Under the pieces are notes generated by a model, which saw only the letters and a list, made by a program, of their open reading frames with translations, had not been told where the DNA came from and ran no database searches. A program made the translations under genes and the position numbers. Shown piece by piece: positions 36,472 to 45,945 of a DNA stretch of 64,000 nucleotides (the first letter of the stretch is position 1; each line of letters begins with the position of its first letter). The stretch lies in contig NZ_CP029193.1 of the NCBI RefSeq assembly GCF_008642355.1, forward strand, positions 7,092,001 through 7,156,000. Reading direction: 5' to 3'. Source of the stretch: Streptomyces venezuelae (GTDB taxonomy: Bacteria > Actinomycetota > Actinomycetes > Streptomycetales > Streptomycetaceae).

Positions 36472-37761
36472 TCATCGGCCTTGCACGGGGCCGCGTTCAC
36501 GCAGCCCCTGGTACAGCGCGCCGACCAGGTGGACGCTGCGCAGGTCCTCGCCCGATGTGCCCGCGCCCATGCGGTTCATCGTGTACGCGTACGACACACC
36601 GTTCTCCGGGTCGGCGAAGGCGTACGACCCGCCGGCGCCGCCGTGCCCGAACGCCCGCGGGTTGGGGCCCGCCTGCCCGTACTGGTTGAGCATGTAGCCG
36701 AGGCCCCACGGCCACGTCTCGGCGAGCGGGGTGCCCACCCGCAGGACGAGGTCCGGTTCGTCGCCGTCGCCCTGGCAGGTGCGCAACCGCTCCACGGCGC
36801 CCGGCGAGAGAAGTCGGCCGCACGCCAACTCCGCGTACACCGCGGCGATTCCGCGCGCGGTGGCGTGGCCGTTGGCGGCGGGGATCTCCGCACACCGGTA
36901 GGCCGCGGCGTTCACGTCGCCGAGCGGCAGGTACTGGAGCGCGAGGGTGGCCGGTGCCATCGGGTGGTCCGACAGGCCGGCGACGGGCGGCTTCGGCACG
37001 TCGCCGAACACCGTGCGCGAGGACGAGGACGAGTGCGACGGGGAGGCGGGCGGGGCCTCACGGGCCCCCGGCGCCTCACGAGCCCGCGCCGCCTCACGGG
37101 TCCCCGGCGCCTCACGGGAGACCGGCGGCGCCATGTCCGCGCACCGCCCGTGTTCGCTCTCCGGCGTGCCCACATGGACATCGGCGCCCAGCGGTCCGGT
37201 CACCTCGGTGCGCAGGAACGTCCCGAGCGAGACCCCCGTGATCCGCCGGACGACCTCGCCGACCAGGAACCCGAACGTCACCGCGTGGTAGCCCTGCGCG
37301 GTGCCGGGCCGCCACCACGGCCGCGTCGCCGCCAGCGCCTCCGTCACCTCCTCCCAGTCGTACACCGCCCCCGGCGCCATCGGCTCGCCCGGCGCGATGA
37401 GCCCGGCCCGGTGGCTGAGCAGCCAGCGCACCGGGATGTCGGCCTTCCCGGCCGCGGCGAACTCGGGCCAGTAGCGTGCGACCGGCGCGTCCAGGTCCAA
37501 CTCGCCGCGGTCCACCAGGAGGTGGGCGCAGAGCGCCGTCATCCCCTTGGTCGTGGAGTAGACGTTGACCAGGGTGTCCCGCTCCCAGGGGCGGGTGCCG
37601 TCCCGGTCCGCGTCACCGCCCCACAGGTCGACGACGAGCTCACCGCCGACGGTGGCCGCGACGGCCGCCCCGAGCTCGCCGCGCTCGGCGAAGCTCCGTT
37701 CGAGCTCCGCCCGCACGCCTTCGAAGCCGGGGGCGCAGGTGCCGTGGACGCGCACAGTCAT
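36472..37761 (-). CDS. serine beta-lactamase-like hydrolase/esterase
   Basis: A 429-aa class C beta-lactamase/EstB-type hydrolase. The nucleophile motif is STTK (SxxK, near residue 68), the family tyrosine is in QGYHAVTFG and the HGGAGGS box stands near the C-terminus. No signal peptide is seen, so it is probably a cytosolic esterase rather than a true beta-lactamase. The ATG at 37761 begins MTVRVHG; ATG codons at 37770 and 37785 are alternatives. An unusual Arg-Glu-Ala-rich insert of about 24 residues is encoded by four 18-bp tandem repeats. Precedes the DinB gene in a likely operon. Confidence 0.83.
   Translation of the reverse strand: MTVRVHGTCAPGFEGVRAELERSFAERGELGAAVAATVGGELVVDLWGGDADRDGTRPWERDTLVNVYSTTKGMTALCAHLLVDRGELDLDAPVARYWPEFAAAGKADIPVRWLLSHRAGLIAPGEPMAPGAVYDWEEVTEALAATRPWWRPGTAQGYHAVTFGFLVGEVVRRITGVSLGTFLRTEVTGPLGADVHVGTPESEHGRCADMAPPVSREAPGTREAARAREAPGAREAPPASPSHSSSSSRTVFGDVPKPPVAGLSDHPMAPATLALQYLPLGDVNAAAYRCAEIPAANGHATARGIAAVYAELACGRLLSPGAVERLRTCQGDGDEPDLVLRVGTPLAETWPWGLGYMLNQYGQAGPNPRAFGHGGAGGSYAFADPENGVSYAYTMNRMGAGTSGEDLRSVHLVGALYQGLRERGPVQGR
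37055..37126 (-). repeat. four 18-bp tandem repeats inside the hydrolase gene
   Basis: Units at 37055-37072, 37073-37090, 37091-37108 and 37109-37126 all begin GCCTCACG and differ at a few positions. They stay in frame and encode a REAPG/REAAR-like peptide repeat. Confidence 0.8.
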
Positions 37762-37840
37762 GCCGTGCATGGTTGCCCACGGCACCTAACTCCGCAAGGT
37801 GCCCGCGGCTGCGCCCGGCGGAAATCCCCCCGGGGCGCCC

Positions 37841-40570
37841 CTACAGCCACTCGTGGTATCGCCGGATGTACCAGCCCTTCACCGCCTGCGTGAGCGCGCA
37901 GTACGCGAGCAGCGTTCCGGCCAGCCACGGGAAGTAGCTCATCGGCAGCGGCTCCATCGACAGCGCGCCGGCCAGCGGTGAGAACGGCAGCCAGAGACCG
38001 AAGAGCATCACCGCGCCGGTCATCACCAGGACCGGCAGCGACGCGCGGGACCGGACGAACGGGATCTTCCGGGTGCGGATCATGTGCACGATGAGGGTCT
38101 GGGACAGCAGGCCCTCCACGAACCAGCCCGTCTGGAACAGCGTCTGTTCCGCGGGGGAGTCGGCCCCGAAGACGTGCCACAGAACGAGGAACGTGGTGAT
38201 GTCGAAGACCGAGCTGACCGGGCCGACCCGGACCATGAACCGGCCGATGCCCCCCGCGTCCCAGGCCCGCGGCTTCTTCAGGTACTCCTTGTCCATGCGG
38301 TCCCACGGGATCGCGAGCTGGCTGATGTCATAGCAGAGGTTCTGCACCAGGAGGTGGATGGCGAGCATCGGCTGGAAGGGGATGAAGGCCGAGGCGACCA
38401 GGACCGAGAAGACGTTCCCGAAGTTCGACGACGCCGTCATCTTGATGTACTTGATGGTGTTGCCGAACGTCTGACGGCCCATCAACACGCCCTGCTCCAG
38501 GACCATCAGGTCCTTCTTCAGGAGGATGATGTCGGCGGACTCCTTCGCGATGTCCACCGCTGTGTCGACGGAGACGCCCACGTCCGCCTCGCGCAGCGCC
38601 GCCGCGTCGTTGATGCCGTCCCCGAGGAAGCCGACCGTGTGCCCGTCGGCCTTCAGGGCGCGCACGATCCGCGCCTTCTGGACCGGGTTGACCTTCGCGA
38701 ACACCGTGGTCGTACGGGCCAGTCGGATCAGCTCGACGTCGTCGACCAGGTCGACCGTGGCGCCCGTGACCAGCTCCCCGGTGTCCAGGCCGACGTCGGC
38801 GCAGACGCGCCCGGCGACCAGTTCGTTGTCGCCGGTGACGACCTTGACGGCGACGCCGTTCTCGGCGAGCGCGCGCAGGGCGGCCGCCGCGTCCTTCTTC
38901 GGCGGGTCGAGGAAGGCCAGGAACCCGACGAGCGTCAGCTCCGTCTCGTCGGCCACCGAGTAGGTCTCGCGCTCGGCGGCGTCGGGGTCGACGGGGAAGG
39001 TGCGGGTGGCGACCGCGAGGACCCGCAGGCCCTCCCGGTTGTGGCGGTCGGTGAGGTCCGTGACGTGGGCCCGCAGCTCAGGAGTGAGCTCGACGCGCTC
39101 ACCGCGGTCCATGACGTGGCAGCACCGGTCGAGGACCTCCTCGACCGCGCCCTTGGTGATGAGGGTGTGCTCGAAGACGGGTCCCGCGAGTTCGTTGCGG
39201 CGCAGGACGACGGACATGCGGCGGCGTGCGAAGTCGAAGGGGATCTCGTCGATCATCGTGAAGAGACGGTCGACGACAACCTCCTCGGCCTCGTCGACCC
39301 GGTCGACGACCGCCTGGTCCATGAGGTTGCGCAGCCCCGTCTGGAAGTGGGAGTTCAGATACGCGTACTCCAGCACCTCGCGGTCCTCCTCGCCGCGCGG
39401 TCCGAGGCAGCGGTCCAGGACGATGCGGTCCTCGGTGAGCGTGCCCGTCTTGTCGGTGCACAGGACGTCCATCGCGCCGAGGTTCTGGATCGCGTTGAGC
39501 TGCTTGACGACGACTTGGTGCCGGGACATCGCGACGGCGCCGCGCGCCAGGTTCGCCGAGACGACCATCGGCAGCATCTCGGGCGTGAGACCGACCGCCA
39601 CGGAGATCGAGAACAACAGCGCCTGGTCCCAGTCGCCCTTGGTGAAGCCGTTGATCGCGAAGACGACCGGGACCATCACCAGCATGAAGCGGATGAGCAG
39701 GAAGCTGACCCGGCGTACGCCGACGTCGAACGCGGTCTGCGGGCGGTCGCCGGTCAGCGCGCCCGCCATGGAACCGAAGTAGGTGTGCGCGCCGGTCGCG
39801 ACGGCCACGCCGGTCGCCGTGCCGGACGTCACCGACGTGCCCATCAGGCAGAGGTTGTCGGCCTCCACGGGGTCGGTGGTGGTCCGCTGGCCCAGGTCGT
39901 GGGCGCGCGTGTCGGCCTTCGCGACGGGCAGCGACTCGCCGGACAGCGCGGCCTGGCTCACCATCAGGTCCTTGGCGGTGAGCAGCCGAAGGTCGGCGGG
40001 GACCAGGTCGCCGGCGGCGAGCCGCACGAGATCGCCGGGGACGACCTGCGCCATCGGGATCTCTTCGGTGTCCGCGGTCTCGCTCCGGCGCCGCTGGACG
40101 GCGCAGGACGTCGTGACCAGCTTCTTCAGCGCCTCGGCCGACCGGGAGGAGCGGAACTCCTGCCAGAACCGGAGCAGCGCGCTGATCAGCACCATGGAAG
40201 TGAGGATGTAGACGCCGGGGTCGGCGGGGTCCTGCCAGTACATGACGGCCGCGAGCACGACGAGCACCCCGATGAAGGGGTTCCGGAAGGATTTGGCGAG
40301 CTGCACGGTCCAGTGCGGTGCGCGCTCGTGCGCGACGGTGTTCTCGCCGTACCGCTGGATGCGCTCGAGGACCTGGTCCTGACGCAGGCCGCGGGACGTG
40401 GTGTTGAGCTCGCGCAGGACGTCGCGGGCGGGGAGCGCGCTGAGTTCGGCGAGCCGGGCGCCGGCCTCGCGGGTGCGGGCGTCCAGTTCGGCGGCCTTGC
40501 GGGTACGGGGAGCGGGACGGGGGTTCTCGCCTGGCGGGGCCAGGCGTACCTGGGGAATCAGCTTGTTCAT
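37841..40570 (-). CDS. mgtA: magnesium-translocating P-type ATPase
   Basis: A 909-aa P3B-type ATPase of the MgtA family, importing Mg2+ across the membrane with ATP. The phosphorylation motif DKTGTLT, the TGES-like ALSGES actuator loop, the GDGINDAAAL hinge and the membrane motif VGLTPEMLPM are all present. Transmembrane helices flank the large cytoplasmic domains. GGAGGGAGG precedes the ATG at 40570. A long upstream region with stable hairpins may carry a Mg-responsive leader. The start is clear, although the reading frame stays open a further 45 codons upstream. Confidence 0.94.
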   Translation of the reverse strand: MNKLIPQVRLAPPGENPRPAPRTRKAAELDARTREAGARLAELSALPARDVLRELNTTSRGLRQDQVLERIQRYGENTVAHERAPHWTVQLAKSFRNPFIGVLVVLAAVMYWQDPADPGVYILTSMVLISALLRFWQEFRSSRSAEALKKLVTTSCAVQRRRSETADTEEIPMAQVVPGDLVRLAAGDLVPADLRLLTAKDLMVSQAALSGESLPVAKADTRAHDLGQRTTTDPVEADNLCLMGTSVTSGTATGVAVATGAHTYFGSMAGALTGDRPQTAFDVGVRRVSFLLIRFMLVMVPVVFAINGFTKGDWDQALLFSISVAVGLTPEMLPMVVSANLARGAVAMSRHQVVVKQLNAIQNLGAMDVLCTDKTGTLTEDRIVLDRCLGPRGEEDREVLEYAYLNSHFQTGLRNLMDQAVVDRVDEAEEVVVDRLFTMIDEIPFDFARRRMSVVLRRNELAGPVFEHTLITKGAVEEVLDRCCHVMDRGERVELTPELRAHVTDLTDRHNREGLRVLAVATRTFPVDPDAAERETYSVADETELTLVGFLAFLDPPKKDAAAALRALAENGVAVKVVTGDNELVAGRVCADVGLDTGELVTGATVDLVDDVELIRLARTTTVFAKVNPVQKARIVRALKADGHTVGFLGDGINDAAALREADVGVSVDTAVDIAKESADIILLKKDLMVLEQGVLMGRQTFGNTIKYIKMTASSNFGNVFSVLVASAFIPFQPMLAIHLLVQNLCYDISQLAIPWDRMDKEYLKKPRAWDAGGIGRFMVRVGPVSSVFDITTFLVLWHVFGADSPAEQTLFQTGWFVEGLLSQTLIVHMIRTRKIPFVRSRASLPVLVMTGAVMLFGLWLPFSPLAGALSMEPLPMSYFPWLAGTLLAYCALTQAVKGWYIRRYHEWL

Positions 40571-40865
40571 GGCAGACCTCCCTCCGTGCGGGGCATGACG
40601 AGGCAGACCCGGGCACGAGGACGTGGGTGTGTGTGAATACGGGGTGAAGAAATTTCCCGGCCGTCGCGGGCGCGGCGCGACGTGGACATGAGGCGTCGCC
40701 GTCATGGCCGCGGCGCGGCGGAGCAGGAATGATGCACGGGAAACGGCGGCGGGAACGCCTCGGAGGCGGCGGCGCAGAGTGGCCGAAACCTACGGGAAAC
40801 GAACAGCGGCCACGGGAGGGCGGCTGTCAGCTGCGGAGCGCAGCCTCAGAGAAGATCACCGTCGA

Positions 40866-40908
40866 CGCAAGGACTTCCTTCGGGACTCATCCCGAACACC
40901 TCCTTGCG
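40866..40908 (-). ncRNA. nested hairpin in the mgtA leader, possible regulatory RNA
   Basis: The outer arms CGCAAGGA and TCCTTGCG pair perfectly (8 bp). Inside them TTCGGGA and TCCCGAA form a 7-bp hairpin with a four-base loop, leaving short asymmetric internal loops (four and five bases). It lies about 300 bases before mgtA on its coding strand. It does not resemble the M-box (ykoK) magnesium riboswitch consensus that I know. Confidence 0.4.
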
Positions 40909-41043
40909 ATCGCGGGACGAAGTGGAACGCACCGCCGGACGGTGCACGGCCAAGTGAGTCACGCGCATTCCCCTATGTCAAATATGGGACCTTCGCCCTG
41001 AATGCCCGGGACTTGTGTCCTGCCCACCAAGGGTTGGACTTCT

Positions 41044-41065
41044 CTTCACACGCCCGTCACAGCCC
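41044..41065 (+). promoter_or_regulatory. possible PHO box (two 11-base direct repeats)
   Basis: CTTCACACGCC and CGTCACAGCCC are adjacent 11-base units resembling the Streptomyces PhoP direct repeat (G[G/T]TCAYYYR[C/G]G), each with the TCAC core. They lie about 75 bases before the phospholipase C start, a gene type often induced by phosphate starvation. Confidence 0.35.
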
Positions 41066-41140
41066 CTTCCGCAGCGCTTGCTCCCCTTGGCACACTTCAC
41101 CCCGCTCGCGTCCCCCACAAAACACGAGGTCGGAATAGTC

Positions 41141-43198
41141 ATGCCTGAACTCAATCGGCGCCGCTTCATGCAGCTGGCCGGCGGCACCGCGACGTTCGCC
41201 ATGCTCAACCAGAGCATCGCCCGCGCCGCGTCCCTCCCCGCCAGGCGCGCCACCGGCACCATCAAGGACGTCGAGCACGTCGTGGTGCTCATGCAGGAGA
41301 ACCGCTCCTTCGACCACTACTTCGGCAAGCTGAAGGGCGTCCGCGGCTTCGGCGACCCGCGCCCGGTGACCCTGCCCAGCGGCAAGCCGGTCTGGCACCA
41401 GGCGAACGGCGGCAGGGAAGTGCTGCCGTTCCACCCGGACGCCGACAACCTCGGCATGCAGTTCATCGCGGGCCTCGACCACGACTGGGCCGGCGGCCAC
41501 AAGGCGTTCAACAACGGCGCGTACGACCAGTGGATCCCCGCCAAGTCCGAGCGCACGATGGCCTACCTGGAGCGGAACGACATCCCGTTCCACTACGCGC
41601 TCGCCGACGCCTTCACGGTCTGCGACGACTACCACTGTTCGTTCATGGGCGCGACCGACCCCAACCGCTACTACATGCTCACCGGGCACGTCGGAAACGA
41701 CGGCAAGGGCGGCGGCCCGGTCCTCGGCAACCAGGAGGCGGGGTACGACTGGACGACGTACGCCGAGCGCCTGGAGCAGGCGGGCGTGAGCTGGAAGGTC
41801 TACCAGGACATCGGTGACGGTCTGGACGCGGCCGGACACTGGGGCTGGATCAACGACGCCTACCGCGGCAACTACGGCGACAACTCGCTCCTCTACTTCA
41901 ACAAGTACCGCAACGCCAAGCCCGGCGACCCGCTCCACGACAAGGCCCGCACGGGCACCAACGCCAAGGCGGGCGACGGGTACTTCGACATCCTCACGGC
42001 CGACGTGAAGGCGGACAGGCTCCCGCAGGTCTCCTACATCGCCTGCCCGGAGGCCTTCACCGAGCACCCCAACTGGCCCGTGAACTACGGCGCCTGGTAC
42101 ATCGCCCAGGTCCTGGACGCGCTCACCTCCAACCCGGCGGTGTGGGCGAAGACGGCACTGTTCATCACCTACGACGAGAACGACGGCTACTTCGACCACA
42201 TCGTCCCGCCGTACGTGCCGAAGGACGCCAACCAGGGCAAGTCCACCGTCGACACCACCCTCGACTACTTCCCGGGCAACGCCTCCTACGCGGCCGGGCA
42301 CTACGGACTCGGCCAGCGCGTCCCGATGATCGTCGTCTCACCGTGGAGCACCGGCGGCTTCGTGAACTCCGAGGTCTTCGACCACACGTCGATCATCCGC
42401 TTCATGGAGAGGCGCTTCGGCGTCAAGGAGCCCAACATCTCGCCGTGGCGCCGCGCGATCTGCGGCGACCTGACGTCCGCGTTCGACTTCAGCGGCAAGG
42501 ACACCGACCCGGCCGAGCTCCCCGACACCGCCGGCTACGAGCCGCCGGACAACAAGCGCCACCCCGACTACGTGCCCAAGGCACCCGCCAATCCGGCCCT
42601 GCCCAAGCAGGAGCGCGGCTCCCGGCCCGCCCGCCCGCTGCCGTACGCGCCACTCGTGGACGGCGCCGCGGACCCCGTCGCCGGAAAGTTCACGCTCACG
42701 TTCAGCGGCGGCGCCAAGGCCGGTGTCTGCTTCCACGTGCGGTCCGCCAACCGCACCGACGGCCCCTGGACGTACACCACGGAGGCGGGCAAGTCGCTCT
42801 CCGACACCTGGAACTCGAAGTACTCCAAGGACACCTACGACCTCTCCGTCTTCGGCCCCAACGGCTTCCTGCGCACCTTCAAGGGCCCCGGCAAGAAGGC
42901 GGGCCCCGAGGTCGTCGCCCGCCACGACGGCACCACGGGCAACATCAAACTGACCCTGAAGAACGCGGGCAGCACGGATGTGAACCTCACGGTGACCAAC
43001 GCCTACGGCGGCGCGGGGCAGACCTTCAAGGTCAAGGCAGGATCCTCCGTCCAGCACACCGTCGACCTGCGGGCCACCAAGCGCTGGTACGACCTGACGG
43101 TGAAGTCCGACGCGGACGCGGGATTCCTGCGGCGCCTCGCCGGTCACGTGGAGACCGGCGCGGCGGGCGTCAGCGACCCGGCGATCCGCACTGTCTGA
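41141..43198 (+). CDS. plcC: Tat-exported phosphocholine-specific phospholipase C
   Basis: A 685-aa secreted phosphoesterase of the bacterial phospholipase C (acid phosphatase-like) family. The twin-arginine signal NRRRFMQLAGG (about 5-15) leads into MQENRSFDHYFG, the family's catalytic asparagine region. HYALADAFTVCDDYHCS, ITYDENDGYFDH and FDHTSIIRFMERRFG follow. Two C-terminal beta domains (about 520-685) complete the protein. It releases phosphocholine or phosphate from phospholipids outside the cell. The ATG at 41141 is chosen because it begins the Tat signal. A candidate PHO box lies upstream. Confidence 0.92.
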   Translation: MPELNRRRFMQLAGGTATFAMLNQSIARAASLPARRATGTIKDVEHVVVLMQENRSFDHYFGKLKGVRGFGDPRPVTLPSGKPVWHQANGGREVLPFHPDADNLGMQFIAGLDHDWAGGHKAFNNGAYDQWIPAKSERTMAYLERNDIPFHYALADAFTVCDDYHCSFMGATDPNRYYMLTGHVGNDGKGGGPVLGNQEAGYDWTTYAERLEQAGVSWKVYQDIGDGLDAAGHWGWINDAYRGNYGDNSLLYFNKYRNAKPGDPLHDKARTGTNAKAGDGYFDILTADVKADRLPQVSYIACPEAFTEHPNWPVNYGAWYIAQVLDALTSNPAVWAKTALFITYDENDGYFDHIVPPYVPKDANQGKSTVDTTLDYFPGNASYAAGHYGLGQRVPMIVVSPWSTGGFVNSEVFDHTSIIRFMERRFGVKEPNISPWRRAICGDLTSAFDFSGKDTDPAELPDTAGYEPPDNKRHPDYVPKAPANPALPKQERGSRPARPLPYAPLVDGAADPVAGKFTLTFSGGAKAGVCFHVRSANRTDGPWTYTTEAGKSLSDTWNSKYSKDTYDLSVFGPNGFLRTFKGPGKKAGPEVVARHDGTTGNIKLTLKNAGSTDVNLTVTNAYGGAGQTFKVKAGSSVQHTVDLRATKRWYDLTVKSDADAGFLRRLAGHVETGAAGVSDPAIRTV

Positions 43199-43277
43199 GG
43201 CCGGACCACCGTCTGACATCTGACATCGAGAAAAAGGGGGCGCCTGCACTCGGCGCGCCTGGATAGCATCCAGAGGC

Positions 43278-45833
43278 ATGGCAGACACCCATCGCCGTGC
43301 AGGCGTCCCCGAGAAGCCCGTCCTCGACGGGCTCGAAGAGAAGTGGTCTCGGCGATGGGACGAGTCGGGCGTATTCGCCTTCGACCGCTCGAAGACCCGG
43401 GACGAGATCTTCTCCATCGACACGCCGCCGCCCACCATCAGCGGCTCGCTCCACGTCGGCCACGTCTTCTCGTACACGCACACCGACACGATCGCCCGCT
43501 ACCAGCGCATGCGCGGCAAGGAAGTCTTCTATCCCATGGGATGGGACGACAACGGTCTGCCGACGGAACGCCGGGTCCAGAACCACTTCGGCGTCCGCTG
43601 CGACCTCGCCCTGCCGCACGACCCGGACTTCACCCCGCCCGAGAAGCCGGGCCGACATCAAACGCCCGTCTCCCGCCGGAACTTCATCGAGCTGTGCGAG
43701 CGGCTCACCGGCGAGGACGAGAAGGTCTTCGAGGAACTGTGGCGGCGCCTCGGGCTCTCCGTCGACTGGTCGCACGGCTACCGGACCATCGACGCGGACG
43801 CGCGCGCCGCCTCGCAGCACGCGTTCCTGGAGGGCCTGGAGCGCGGTGACGCCTACCTCGCGCAGGCGCCCACCCTCTGGGACGTCACCTTCCGCACGGC
43901 GGTCGCGCAGGCCGAACTGGAGGACAGGGAACGGACCGCCGCGTACCACAAGCTCCGCTTCCGGGCCGCGGACGGCCACGCCGTCCTCATCGAGACGACA
44001 CGACCCGAACTCCTGCCCGCCTGCGTCGCTTTGGTCGCCCACCCCGACGACGAGCGCCACCAGGACCTGTTCGGCACGACCGTCCGCTCCCCGCTCCTCG
44101 ACGTCGAGGTCCCCGTCCTCTCCCACCCCCTCGCGATGCCCGGCAAGGGCACGGGGCTCGCGATGGTCTGCACGTTCGGCGACACGACCGACGTGACCTG
44201 GTGGCGCGAACTGCGGCTCGACACGCGGCCGGTCATCGGCTGGGACGGCCGCTTCCTCGCCGATCCGCCGGCCGGCGTCGAGTCCCCGGCCGCCGTCGCC
44301 GCGTACGCGCGGCTCGCGGGCGCCACCGCGCACACCGCCCGGGAACGGATCGTCGGGATGCTGCGCGAGAGCGGTGACCTGCTCGGCGAGCCGCGCCCCG
44401 TCACCCACGCGGTCAAGTTCTTCGAGAAGGGCGACAAGCCCCTGGAGATCGTCACGACCCGCCAGTGGTACGTCCGCAACGGCGGCCGCGACGCCGCCCT
44501 GCGCGACCGGCTCCTGGCCCGCGGCGCCGAACTCGCCTGGCATCCGCCGCACATGCGGGTCCGGTACGAGAACTGGGTCGGCGGCCTCAACGGCGACTGG
44601 CTGATCAGCCGCCAGCGGTTCTTCGGCGTCCCGATCCCCGTCTGGTACCCGCTGGACGCGTCCGGGCAGCCCGACCACAACCGCCCCCTCGTCCCCGACC
44701 GGTCCGCCCTGCCCGTCGACCCGAGCACCGACACCCCGCCCGGATACGAAGCGGCACAGCGCGGCGTCCCGCACGGCTTCGCCGGCGACCCGGACGTCAT
44801 GGACACCTGGGCCACGTCGTCCCTCACCCCGCAGATCGCCGGGAAGTGGCGCTCCGACCCCGACCTGTTCGCGCGGGTCTTCCCGATGGACCTGCGGCCC
44901 CAGTCCCACGAGATCATCCGCACCTGGCTGTTCGCCGCGGTCCTGCGCGCCCACACCGGGCACGACACGCTGCCCTGGAGGCACGCGGCGATCTCCGGCT
45001 GGATCCTGGACCCCGACCGCAAGAAGATGTCCAAGACCAAGGGCAACGTGGTCACTCCCGGCCATCTCCTGAAGCAGTACGGCTCGGACGCGGTCCGCTA
45101 CTGGGCGGCGAGCGGGCGGCCCGGCACGGACACGGCGTTCGACACCGGCCAGATGAAGATCGGCCGCAGGCTCGCGACGAAGCTCCTGAACGTCGGCAGG
45201 TTCGTCCTGAGCCTCGGCGAAGCCGGGGCGGGGGACGGGGCCGCCGTCACGGAGCCGCTCGACCGGGCGCTGCTCGCCGTCCTCGCGTCGACCGTCGACG
45301 AGGCCACCGCGGCCTTCGAGAGCTTCGACTACGCCCGCGCCCTGGAGCGCACGGAGCAGCTCTTCTGGCACTTCTGCGACGACTACGTCGAACTGGTCAA
45401 GGCCCGCGCGTACGGCGACCACGGCGACGCCGCCGCGGCGGACTCCGCACGGGCCGCGCTCCGTACGGCGCTCGACGTCCTCCTCCGCCTCTTCGCGCCG
45501 GTCCTGCCGTTCGTCACGGAGGAGGTCCGGTCGTGGTGGAAGGAGGGCTCGGTCCACCGCGCGCCGTGGCCGGACGGCGCGGAGCTGCGACGGCACGCGG
45601 GCGACGCGGCGGTCCTCACGACGGCGTCGGAAGCCATCGCCGCGATGCGCAGGGCGAAGTCGCAGGCGCGCCTGTCGATGCGCACGGAGGTCGCGGGGGC
45701 GACGGTGACGGCACCGCGCGCGACGCTGGACCACTTCGCGGCGGCGGAGGGCGACGTGCGGGCGGCGGGGCGGATCGGCGCGGTGGAGCTGCGGGAGGGG
45801 GAGGGCTCGTTGCGGGTGGAGGTCACGTGGTGA
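43278..45833 (+). CDS. valS: valyl-tRNA synthetase, short form without the C-terminal arm
   Basis: An 851-aa class I synthetase charging tRNA-Val. The HIGH-type motif is HVGH in GSLHVGHVFSYTH (about residue 57) and the KMSKS motif is KMSKTKGN (about 578). An editing domain lies between, with the anticodon-binding helical domain at the end. MGWDDNGLPTERRVQNHFGVRCD and the ending straight after the anticodon domain, without the coiled-coil tRNA arm of usual bacterial ValRS, suggest the archaeal-like subgroup. Whether it is the only copy or a second one cannot be told here. ATG at 43278, with GAGG just upstream and a TAGCAT -10-like box. Confidence 0.9.
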   Translation: MADTHRRAGVPEKPVLDGLEEKWSRRWDESGVFAFDRSKTRDEIFSIDTPPPTISGSLHVGHVFSYTHTDTIARYQRMRGKEVFYPMGWDDNGLPTERRVQNHFGVRCDLALPHDPDFTPPEKPGRHQTPVSRRNFIELCERLTGEDEKVFEELWRRLGLSVDWSHGYRTIDADARAASQHAFLEGLERGDAYLAQAPTLWDVTFRTAVAQAELEDRERTAAYHKLRFRAADGHAVLIETTRPELLPACVALVAHPDDERHQDLFGTTVRSPLLDVEVPVLSHPLAMPGKGTGLAMVCTFGDTTDVTWWRELRLDTRPVIGWDGRFLADPPAGVESPAAVAAYARLAGATAHTARERIVGMLRESGDLLGEPRPVTHAVKFFEKGDKPLEIVTTRQWYVRNGGRDAALRDRLLARGAELAWHPPHMRVRYENWVGGLNGDWLISRQRFFGVPIPVWYPLDASGQPDHNRPLVPDRSALPVDPSTDTPPGYEAAQRGVPHGFAGDPDVMDTWATSSLTPQIAGKWRSDPDLFARVFPMDLRPQSHEIIRTWLFAAVLRAHTGHDTLPWRHAAISGWILDPDRKKMSKTKGNVVTPGHLLKQYGSDAVRYWAASGRPGTDTAFDTGQMKIGRRLATKLLNVGRFVLSLGEAGAGDGAAVTEPLDRALLAVLASTVDEATAAFESFDYARALERTEQLFWHFCDDYVELVKARAYGDHGDAAAADSARAALRTALDVLLRLFAPVLPFVTEEVRSWWKEGSVHRAPWPDGAELRRHAGDAAVLTTASEAIAAMRRAKSQARLSMRTEVAGATVTAPRATLDHFAAAEGDVRAAGRIGAVELREGEGSLRVEVTW

Positions 45834-45932
45834 CGTCGGACGCGAATCGGCGGATACCGGCCGACGCCGGTCCGGGTTGAGTCGGACATAACAACTCGGC
45901 AAGGGGCTGGCGGGGCGCCCGTGCACGGAGGG

Positions 45933-45938
45933 TAGGGT
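45933..45938 (+). promoter_or_regulatory. -10 box of a leaderless DUF2510 gene
   Basis: TAGGGT ends seven bases before the GTG at 45946, fitting a transcript that begins at the start codon. Confidence 0.4.
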
Positions 45939-45945
45939 CACCCGG

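Larger units (their letters stand above)
40571..41140. other. 570-base divergent region, mgtA leader and phospholipase promoter
   Basis: No gene is supported. On the mgtA side it holds the nested hairpin 40866-40908 and a GCTGCG-GAG-CGCAGC hairpin (40830-40844). On the phospholipase side it holds a direct repeat resembling a PHO box (41044-41065). Confidence 0.6.

Noticed and set aside
40571-40705. Proline-rich in-frame extension before mgtA as an MgtL-like leader peptide
   Set aside because: It has no stop codon and runs straight into mgtA; proline codons are frequent by chance here, and a clear GGAGGGAGG fixes the start at 40570.
40571-41140. M-box (ykoK) magnesium riboswitch
   Set aside because: The conserved M-box sequence blocks as I remember them are not found on the mgtA strand; only generic hairpins are visible.
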